From: Myoxocephalus aenaeus
Lineage: Eukaryota; Chordata; Actinopteri; Perciformes; Cottidae
Direction: 5' to 3'
DNA length: 64,000 bases
Assembly (NCBI GenBank): GCA_038501785.1
Contig: JBAMJR010000089.1
Span: 9,651,001 to 9,715,000 of the forward strand
A program made the translations under genes and the position numbers. Position 1 is the first letter of the stretch, and every line of letters begins with the position of its first letter. Below are positions 56,166-64,000 of this stretch, one piece after another. The notes under the pieces were generated by a model. The model made no database searches and had not been told where the DNA came from. It worked only from the letters and a program-made list of their open reading frames with translations.

Positions 56166-57809
56166 ATGGCTGCTGCCAGCAATCTGCTGTCTGAAGATCA
56201 GTTTCTGTGCTCCGTCTGTCTGGATGTGTTCACTGATCCAGTCAGCACACCATGTGGACACAACTTCTGCAAGAAGTGCATCACTGAACACTGGAATATC
56301 AGTGACAGGTACCAGTGTCCCTTGTGTAATGAGGTTTTCACCACAAGACCGGATCTGAGGGTCAACACCTTGTTGTCTGCGGTGGTTTCTCAGTTCAGAC
56401 AGTCGGCTCCACAGAAAGCCAGCAGCAGCAGCTCAGAGCAACAAGAGTCCAAACCAGCAGAAGTTCCCTGTGACGTCTGCACTGGAACCAGACTGAAGGC
56501 CCTGAAGTCCTGCCTGGTGTGTCTGGCCTCCTACTGTGAGACTCACCTGGAGCCTCATCTGACAATGTCAGGCCTGAAGAGACATCAGCTGATCGACCCT
56601 GTGGAGAACCTGGAAGGCAGGATGTGTACGAAGCACGATAAACCTCTGGAGCTGTTCTGTCAGACCGACCAGACATGTGTCTGCATGTTCTGCACTGTGT
56701 TAGACCACAAGATGCACAATGTTGTTCCTCTGAAAGAAGGATATGAAGGAAAGAAGGTCGAGCTGGAGAAGACAGAGGCTAAAATTCAGGAGATGATCCA
56801 GAAGAGACGACTGAAGATTCAGGAGGTCAAACACATAGTGGAGCTCAGTGAGGAAGATGCAGACAGAGAGAAAGCAGAAGGTGTTCAGGTCTTCACTGAT
56901 CTGAAGGAGTCTGTTGAGAGAAAACTGAACGAGCTCATCAATACGATAGAAGAGAAGCAGAGAACAACAAAGAGACAGGCTGAAGACTCCATCAGAGAGC
57001 TGGAACAGGAAATCTCTGAGCTGATGAAGAGGAGCACTGAGGTGGAGAAGCTCTCCCTCTCTGAAGACCACCTCCACCTTCTCCAGAGCTTCCAGTCCCT
57101 AAACATCCACCTCCCACCACCCACCAAGGACTGGACAAAGGTCAGTGTTCCTCCAGCATCATATGAGGGGACTGTGAGGAGAGCTGTGGTTCAGCTGGAG
57201 GAGACTCTCAGTGAAAAGATGAAGAAGCTGGTTGCTGAAGTTGAGCTGAAGAGGGTCCAGAAGTTTGCAGTGGATGTGACTCTTGATCCTGATACAGCAA
57301 ATCCTTACCTCATCCTGTCTGATGACAGGAAACAAGTACGTCGTGGTGAAGTGAAGAAGAATCTCCCAAACAACCCAGAGAGATTTACTCACCATATTTT
57401 TGTCCTTGGAAAGCAGAGTTTCTTTTCAGGCAGATTTTACTTTGAGGTTCAAGTTAAAGGAAAGACTGAATGGTTTTTAGGAGTGGCCACAGAGTCGATC
57501 AACAGGAAGGGATTTGTCACACTGAGCCCTCAGAATGGTAACTGGATTATATGGTTGACAAATGGAAATGAGTACACAACTCTTGATGACCCTCCAGTTG
57601 TTCTCTCCCTGAGGTCTCGGCCTCAGAAGGTGGGGGTGTTTGTGGACTATGAGGAGGGTCTGGTCTCCTTCTATGACGTAGAAGCTGCAGCTCTAATTTA
57701 CTCCTTTACTGGCTGCTCCTTCAAGGAGGAACTCTTCCCATTATTCTATCCTGGTCCTTATTATGGTGGTAAAAACTCTCCACCTCTGATCATCTCTCCT
57801 GTGAACTAA
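56166..57809 (+). CDS. TRIM copy 4: RING/B-box/coiled-coil/PRY-SPRY E3 ubiquitin ligase (547 aa)
   Basis: A single-exon coding region, collinear with copy 2. RING, B-box1-like and B-box2 ligands are all present (B-box2 variant CVCMFCTVLDHKMHNV keeps Cys173, Cys176, His181 and His184). Over residues 191-340 I count about 4 differences from copy 2; over 371-547 about 34. The latter cluster in PRY/SPRY loops (DDRKQVRRGEVKK; GFVTLSPQNGNW; YPGPYYGG). The framework VDYEEGLVSFYDVEAAALIY is unchanged. Expected role as for copy 2; different loops suggest a different target. Confidence 0.9.
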   Translation: MAAASNLLSEDQFLCSVCLDVFTDPVSTPCGHNFCKKCITEHWNISDRYQCPLCNEVFTTRPDLRVNTLLSAVVSQFRQSAPQKASSSSSEQQESKPAEVPCDVCTGTRLKALKSCLVCLASYCETHLEPHLTMSGLKRHQLIDPVENLEGRMCTKHDKPLELFCQTDQTCVCMFCTVLDHKMHNVVPLKEGYEGKKVELEKTEAKIQEMIQKRRLKIQEVKHIVELSEEDADREKAEGVQVFTDLKESVERKLNELINTIEEKQRTTKRQAEDSIRELEQEISELMKRSTEVEKLSLSEDHLHLLQSFQSLNIHLPPPTKDWTKVSVPPASYEGTVRRAVVQLEETLSEKMKKLVAEVELKRVQKFAVDVTLDPDTANPYLILSDDRKQVRRGEVKKNLPNNPERFTHHIFVLGKQSFFSGRFYFEVQVKGKTEWFLGVATESINRKGFVTLSPQNGNWIIWLTNGNEYTTLDDPPVVLSLRSRPQKVGVFVDYEEGLVSFYDVEAAALIYSFTGCSFKEELFPLFYPGPYYGGKNSPPLIISPVN

Positions 57810-58447
57810 ACTGCATCTTTTTTACGATCAGAAATTCCCTGAACAATAATGCATGGCCAACAATTCATATTCATATTAAAGTAGTCTTCATACTTCCAGT
57901 GTATTTATACACCAGACAAAGTTGTAATACTACAATACTGACACAGCGGTCAATATTTGGACACCAATGAATTAAAAACATAAAAACAAACCAAACAATG
58001 ACAGACTGATAAATTTTTTAAATATAAAGTATTAATGTTATTTATGGTAATACATGTACATATTTAGTGATAATATCTCTTGTGAACTTGTTTTCATCTG
58101 AATATGATTTGTCATTAATCATTTGTGTCACTCAAACAGCTTCAGGGTTAAAACATGAACATAAAAAGTATCTTTAAGTATGTGTCACTCCTATAAAGGG
58201 TGGATTGTTTTCTATTGTAAGGCTTCTTAAAGAGACCCGAGAGCTCTGTCTGTTACGCTCAGCGATGCAGAGAGAAATTGAAATTGCCTTCAGAATGTAA
58301 ATTACTAAACAAAGGTTGCAACTGTATTGATTTACATTTATTTTTGTTTTAAATTAGCATTTTACTTACTTGTGGACTGTGCTTGTAACTCTGTTGATCT
58401 CTACAGATGTTAACAGGGAGGATGTATTTCCTTTAAATTATATTATG

Positions 58448-58867
58448 TTAAAGGAACAGTGTGTGACATTTAGGGGGATTATTAGCAGCAAAGGAATATA
58501 ATATTCATAACTATGTTTTAATCAGTGTATAATCACCTCAAACTAAGACTCGTAGTATTTTCGTTAGCTTAGAAAAAGCCATGTATATCTACTTCCGGAG
58601 CGACTCGTCTTCCACATTCTGCCATCTTGAGCCGTCATGTTGCTACGGCAGCCCAGAAGGGACATTGGCTCTGGAGAGAGACATTCGCCTTTTACAAGAT
58701 CTGAAGGTACGGATGCGTTCAGAAACCCCGGTGATGAACTACCGGAGGATTGAAAAGCCCCGACATTAGTACTCTTTAATGTTTTTTTGTCAATATGTTT
58801 GGGGTTTAGTAAACAAGGAAGAATGGTCCACTCAGTTTAAATCTACAGAAGGACGGTGTGGCTTTAA
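58448..58867. mobile_element. MITE-like repeat, copy d
   Basis: Same TTAA-bordered element, about 640 bp after the stop of TRIM copy 4. Confidence 0.65.
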
Positions 58868-59405
58868 GAGAGATTGCATCAAATATATTGTTTAACCCAT
58901 TTATACTTTTTTACTTTTATTTCATTGAATTTCTATATTGTCTGTATACATTTTTTATCTTCATGTTTTCCATTAAAATCTTTCAATGGCTGTTCTGTCT
59001 GTGTATTATTCCACAATTACTAAATAACGTTTTCTTCAAAAGGCTTCCTAACTAGTTCATGACATATTGTTTAAAATGCGTGACTTATTCAAGCATTGAG
59101 TCCTTTATCTTATTTCCTTATTTCTAAATCTCTGCCCCATCACGCAAACTGCCTGATCTTTTTTTTTTTATCATCAGAAATGTATTGAGCAATAACAATT
59201 AAGAATTTCCAACAATATATGCACATACTTGGAGTGTAATGATACACCTGACAAAGCTAACATTGATGACAAAGATGGGTGACAAAGAAAATCTTCCATC
59301 ACAATACTTAGTGTAAAGATACACCAGACAAAGAGACTTACACAGCATTCACGACGACAAGGCCAATGGATTAGAGACACGAAAACCAAACCAGCAATGA
59401 CATGT

Positions 59406-60118
59406 AGAGAACGACAAAGAAACAGGCTGAAGACTCCATCAACTCTGTATTATTAGTGCTCATGATTTTTCTATCATTATTCTGCTTCCTGCTCTCATTG
59501 TATGACTCATTTATATCATCTGCATTGATTGATTGTGTTGTAATTCGATTATGTTGTTTATTCTGACCACATGACATCTGTTGCACTTCTGTCCATCCAG
59601 AGAGAAGGTTCCTCCCTCTGTTAGTCTCCCTTACGGTTCTCCCTATTTTCATCCCTGTTGAAGGGTTTTGTTTTGGGGAGTTTTCCAAGGACAGAGGAGG
59701 TTGTGTGCTGTACAGGCTGTAAAGCCCTCAGAGGCAACATTGTGATTTGGGGCTCTGCAAAACAAGTGTACATGTCCAGATATGACCTCCACCTTCTCCA
59801 GAGCTTCCAGTCCCTAAACATCCACCTCCCACCACCCACCAAGGACTGGACAAAGGTCAGTGTTCCTCCAGCATCATATGAGGGGACTGTGAGGAGAGCT
59901 GTGTCTCAGCTGGAGGAGACTCTCAGTGAAGAGATGAAGAAGCTGAAGCTGAGCTGAAGAGGGTCCAGAAGTTTGCAGTGGATGTGACTCTTGATCCTGA
60001 TACAGCAAATCCCAGTTTCATCCTGTCTGATGATGGGAAACAAGTGAATGATAATGATGTGAGGAAGAAACTTCCAGACAACCCAGAGAGATTTACTCAT
60101 GTTGTGTTTGTCCTGAAA
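59406..60118 (+). pseudogene. Last TRIM copy, pseudogene
   Basis: A coiled-coil scrap (59406-59442) is followed by the dispersed repeat (59590-59775), then sequence collinear with the end of the coiled coil and the PRY domain (59788-60118: HLLQSFQSLNIHLPPPTKDW and onward). A 7-bp loss in the AAGCTGAAGCTGAGC stretch near 59943 shifts the frame to a stop. A further 2-bp loss follows near 60113, and homology ends before SPRY. It has no RING. It marks the right edge of the array. Confidence 0.85.
59590..59775. repeat. Dispersed repeat, second copy, inside the TRIM pseudogene
   Basis: Same sequence as 42660-42866 (GTTGAAGGGTTTTGTTTTGG, AAGCCCTCAGAGGCAACA). Its presence in both pseudogenes indicates insertion before those segments duplicated. 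Confidence 0.6.
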
Positions 60119-60129
60119 GCAGAGTTTGG

Positions 60130-60825
60130 AACTCTCGAATATTAATGCTGGTATCCATGCACCTCAGAAACCCACGAGAGGTTGAGCGACAGTAAACCTG
60201 TCAAGATTCATTATAACCACAAGGCCCAAATGGCTTTGAAAATGCAGGCATGATTTGATTACGTGTTTTAATAAACTGGGACTATTAATCTTTAATATTT
60301 CTGCCTCAAAAAAAAAAAAAAGTGCAAAAAGATAATTACGGGTTTGAAGAATCCAAGTGAAATTATGTGTGCATCTTTGTGAAGTTGTTACAATACTGAA
60401 TCGTTGTTGTGTGTCCTTATCGAGGCGTTTTACAAGCACGTTTAATTCAGTGTTTGCATTTGAAGTTAATTGTGTAAAACTTGTGCAATAAACCCATCTG
60501 TGTTTGTGTTCCTTGACTTGCTGTGACTCCTGACTCCTATTCTGCCTCACTTCTCTCTCTGCCACCTGCGATATTATTAATTGCTCTGTCACTCTCTGTC
60601 ATAATTAATCGGTGGGTTTGACTTCTGTGCATGTTTAAAAAAAAAAAAACTAAGCTTATTTATTCAGTCACTTTTGTAAATGGAAAACAATCAGCGGCGG
60701 CCTGAGGCATAAATCAAAGTATCTATAAAAGCCGAGAGAGAGAGAGAGAGAAACACAATAGCGTCGCAGCTTCACGCGCAGAGCTGCGCGAGCGCGTTTA
60801 TTTGTATGTTGCGCTCAATGTGCGG

Positions 60826-60859
<34 letters not shown>

Positions 60860-61505
60860 CGCAGTCGGGTCGTCTCGTGATGGTGAATGTTGCTCTAATT
60901 TGCCACTGAGCGGAAACAAAGGAACAGGTTTTTCTCTCCGCGTGTAAACCACAATCTGTCATCCGATCCACTGTCTGACAACAATAGAAATAATCTGCAA
61001 CTATTTTGATGATTTATTAATCATTTTGGGCCATTCAAAAAAAAAAAAGTCAAATATTCTCTTGCTCAAATGAGAGGAATTGCTGCCTTTACTTGACTTC
61101 TCACATTAATGTAAACTATATATTTAGGTTTGGGGCTGTTGTTCATGAACACACTGGGAAGTAATTATTGTAAATGTTCCACTATTTTCCTTTATTTTCT
61201 CAAGTGATCCGTTGTTTGATCTATAAATTGATGATTAATTGATGATACACAATCATAATTAGCTGCAGCCTCGTTTGTCATCACTTGAGCTGCACATTAA
61301 TCACGGTGTCGCTTCAACACAAACGCGCGTTGCTCTTTTGCTCTGCAGCTTCATGGAGAGCTCAGTGTCCGTGGGAACACATTTAGTCCATCAAGATGAA
61401 GAAGGAAAAAAAGGAGAAGCATTACATCCCGTTCTGGGGTTTGAAGTGTATCGCATGTCCTTTAATGACTGGACAACAACAACAACAACAACAAAAAAAC
61501 ATGGG
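60130..61505. other. Intergenic region between the TRIM array and pde4
   Basis: It holds a (GTT)n run at about 60824-60858, a short (GA)n at 60735-60750 and A-runs at 60308, 60638 and 61040. A GC-richer patch with CGCGCAGAGCTGCGCGAGCG near 60775 could be a minor CpG-rich promoter. No coding exon was recognised. Confidence 0.5.
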
Positions 61506-61508
61506 AAT

Positions 61509-61510
<2 letters not shown>

Positions 61511-61579
<69 letters not shown>

Positions 61580-61580
61580 A
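61511..61580. repeat. (GA)n microsatellite
   Basis: About 70 bp of GA repeats with one interruption (GAGGAGAG). Confidence 0.95.
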
Positions 61581-61890
61581 TGACTCCTTTATTATGATTT
61601 CTCGGGAATGAGAGGCTATAATGGAGAGACAAGACATCTGAGTCTGACTTATTGAAGCAGAGAATCTGCGCGTGCAGCTGTTAGAGAGAAAAGGAAAGGC
61701 ATTGCGAGGATGCTCTCTCCCCCAAAAAAAATAAAAATAAAAGGTAGGGGTACCGATGGAGAGAGGAGGAGCGCAGGCTGTTGTGTGGGATTAACGGACA
61801 CGCTGTGCAGGAGGAGGGAGGGGAGATGGGCTTCTCCATGGTGGAGGTGGTGGTGGTGGGGGAGGAGACTGGGGGAGACCACTGTGGCAG

Positions 61891-61891
<1 letters not shown>

Positions 61892-61955
<64 letters not shown>
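61892..61955. repeat. (GA)n microsatellite
   Basis: About 64 bp of GA repeats in a purine-rich region upstream of pde4. With 61511-61580 it forms a strongly strand-asymmetric purine tract region. Confidence 0.95.
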
Positions 61956-61963
<8 letters not shown>

Positions 61964-62109
61964 GAGTGGCAGGGAGGGAGGGAGGCTGGTGAAGCCGCGG
62001 ATATTCATGAGGACGCCAAGTGTTTTTCTTTTTTCCCTTCTTCTCGCCGTGGTGGTGACACACTGCTAGTCTGCAGAGAGTCTGTGTGTGTATGTGTGTG
62101 TGTGTCTGT

Positions 62110-62200
62110 GTCTGTGTGTGTGTGTGCGTGCGGGAGGAAGCACAGACGAGTGGAAAGCAAGACGGGGCCCATCTTGCCATTGATCTTGAGGCGATCAAGG
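62110..62200 (+). other. Possible 5' UTR exon end of the pde4 gene
   Basis: The segment ends CTTGAGGCGATCAAG before a consensus GTGAGTGTG donor at 62201. The region is flanked by (TG)n. Only the donor is seen; the exon start is unknown. Another candidate segment, about 62642-62713, starts after CACACGCAG and ends before GTGAGTGTG. Confidence 0.3.
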
Positions 62201-62353
62201 TGAGTGTGTTTTTATTCTTAAATGCTTTCGGCCTGACCGTGCGCGCGCGTGTGTGCGTGTGTGTGCGCGCGTCCCTCTGACACATATCTCTTGCAGTGCG
62301 TGTGCAGACAGGCATGACGGCAGGGCTGTCCTCATGTGTGCATGGGTTCATTG

Positions 62354-62357
<4 letters not shown>

Positions 62358-62419
<62 letters not shown>
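62358..62419. repeat. (TA)n microsatellite
   Basis: About 62 bp of uninterrupted TA repeats. Confidence 0.97.
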
Positions 62420-62422
<3 letters not shown>

Positions 62423-62499
62423 GCTGCGCTGGTATTGAGCTGCATATTGATGCATTGCTGCTTGGTTTTATAAGCTGCTTTATCCGTAGTGGAGGTGGC

Positions 62500-62502
<3 letters not shown>

Positions 62503-62558
<56 letters not shown>

Positions 62559-62563
62559 GCGTG
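62503..62563. repeat. (TG)n microsatellite
   Basis: About 60 bp of TG repeats, continuing into TGCG-rich sequence. Confidence 0.97.
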
Positions 62564-63869
62564 TGAGCACGCTCTAATTTGTCATTGTCTGTGCATATAT
62601 GTGTCACTGTGTCACTGCATTTGTTGATTTCTCCACACGCAGCCTTTTTTGCGTGTTCCTCTCCTCCTCCACGCGGTGGATGTGTGCAGCCTGCTGGCGC
62701 GAGAGAGCTTTCGGTGAGTGTGTGTGTTCTTCATGACCCCTGGTAAAAGTCGTCTCCGCCACTCTCTCTCTCTCTCTCACTCTCTCTGTCTGTCTGTCTG
62801 TCTGTGTACCAGCTCGATCGGAAGCACTCCCGATACGCTGAATCCATCCCCTCCGATGGAATTAGGTCATCTTGGACCGCTCTGAGTAATTATATAACAT
62901 CAGAGAGCTCTGGGGAAGCAGTGTCTGCTCACAATTAGCCATGCAGACAATCGTGTGTTTGGATATCAGTCAACAACTTGATTCTCATCATGCATGAGCC
63001 TTATTGTGTTGTGGGGAAACAATGGGCATTCAAATCCAAGTATACCTCCATGCCTACTAAAAGAGTATGTTATGTGTGGGCAAAGAGATAATTAGCTTGC
63101 TCGTTAACTCTTCCTATCTGTTTTCTCACAGGGGAATCTACAAGAGGACACACACACACACACACTTGAGACATATCCAAGGATGGATCCCGGCATATCC
63201 CACCTGGCGTTTTGACATCTGGACTTCCCAGATGAGCCAATCGCATCGCGCGCCGCTCCCCGTGCCGAGTGTGGATCCGCCAGTCAGACAATGGGAAGCT
63301 GATCCGAGACCAGGAGAGACTCGCTGCGAATCCTCCCACAAGCTGGATCCGGATTATTGATCGTTGCATTCATGTGGCATCAGGTTCACGACTGGGAAAT
63401 GTCATGCGAACAATTCTTTAAGTCGGATAAACATTTGAGAAAACTTGGGAAACGGTTTCCGTCAGTAGCGACGTCCCATTGGCTCGTCTGGCCGAAGCAG
63501 GACGACATGAAGGGGGACGCACTTTTTTTCTCCCAGAAGCTCGTAGTTTACGCTGAAATGGAGTGAGGGATATTCATCTAGATTCTTTCTTTTCTTCCAC
63601 CTTTTTTTGGCTTTTTTGGAAACACATCGGAAATCAAAACAAAGGTTTTTTCCGACCTCAGACTGGACCTGGAGCCTCTGAGGGGCGTTTCAATGCGCCT
63701 TTAGCATCCAACGGCCGGTTTTCAGCCACGATGGGGGCCGGTTGTGACCCGGTCTGACCCCGGTTTGACCTTGCAGTGACCTTTGACCTCTCCGGTCCTG
63801 GCTCTCCACCTGCTCTGCTGCCTGGGTTCCGGAACGCTCCGCCCTGGGGCCCAGAACGAGCCAATCAGG

Positions 63870-63911
63870 ATGAAGAAGAGCCGCAGCGTGCTGTCTGTGA
63901 CTGGAGAAGAG
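63870..63911 (+). CDS. First coding exon of a PDE4 cAMP phosphodiesterase long isoform (14 codons, continues beyond window)
   Basis: The exon encodes MKKSRSVLSVTGEE and ends at a GTGAGG donor in phase 0. Long PDE4 isoforms of the PDE4B1 type start with a 14-residue exon of the form MKKSRSV..., so sequence, length and phase agree. PDE4 enzymes hydrolyse cAMP; the N-terminal exon sets targeting and isoform class. In human 19p13.2, PDE4A follows CDC37, so pde4a is the likeliest paralogue. The sequence alone cannot exclude another PDE4. The upstream leader from about 63132 (after TTCTCACAG) appears to be 5' UTR with several upstream ATGs. The catalytic domain lies outside the window. Confidence 0.6.
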
Positions 63912-64000
63912 GTGAGGGGACACACTCCAGAAAACACACACACACACACACACTTTGTCCCGTGTTCCAATGAGAGTAGATACAAGGCCCGAGCAGACTG

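Noticed and set aside
61275..62203. Arg-Glu repeat and His-Thr repeat ORFs
   Set aside because: Translations of (GA)n and (TG)n microsatellites.

Overview
This is a teleost fish nuclear genome window. The evidence is spliced vertebrate genes with GT-AG introns, long AT-rich introns full of (TA)n, (CA)n and (GA)n microsatellites, fish-type transposons (RTE/Rex3-like, L1-like and PIF-Harbinger elements), a tandem array of TRIM genes, and the gene set itself. No bacterial, phage or CRISPR feature was seen.

Layout, left to right. (1) Positions 1-10737, + strand: the 3' two-thirds of gtf3c1, the largest subunit of RNA polymerase III factor TFIIIC, in 18 exons. Its exon 16 carries an in-frame repeat of about 1 kb encoding about 342 residues dominated by glutamine. 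(2) Positions 12090-15426, - strand: a nearly complete RTE-clade retrotransposon with a 12-bp target-site duplication and a disrupted ORF. (3) Positions 16422-29477, + strand: two tandem ICAM/VCAM-like adhesion receptor genes with nearly identical exons 2-4 (three Ig domains). They end differently: the first in a Thr-rich stalk and a GPI-type tail, the second in a transmembrane segment and a short cytoplasmic tail. Each has an ISRE/IRF-type element upstream of its signal-peptide exon. (4) Positions 31919-37062, + strand: cdc37, the Hsp90 kinase co-chaperone, in eight exons. (5) Positions 37707-39004: a decayed PIF-Harbinger DNA transposon. (6) Positions 39650-60120, + strand: a tandem TRIM cluster (RING, B-boxes, coiled coil, PRY-SPRY) with three full-length copies that each carry the whole coding region in one exon, one RING-only truncated copy and two pseudogene remnants. 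Repeats that duplicated with the unit are interspersed, and later insertions mark single copies. (7) Positions 61500-63911, + strand: a microsatellite-rich 5' region ending in a 14-residue first coding exon of a PDE4-type cAMP phosphodiesterase.

The order ICAM-like, cdc37, pde4 matches the human 19p13.2 block ICAM1/4/5/3-TYK2-CDC37-PDE4A. This supports the ICAM and PDE4A assignments independently of the protein sequence. No TYK2 exon was recognised. The TRIM cluster lies between cdc37 and pde4, where I know of no mammalian TRIM array. The adhesion receptors with ISRE-like sites beside an expanding TRIM array suggest a locus enriched in immune genes; that is inference from context.

Exon boundaries were derived by hand from splice-site consensus and reading-frame continuity. 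Repeat family names come from recognition of sequence hallmarks, not database searches.
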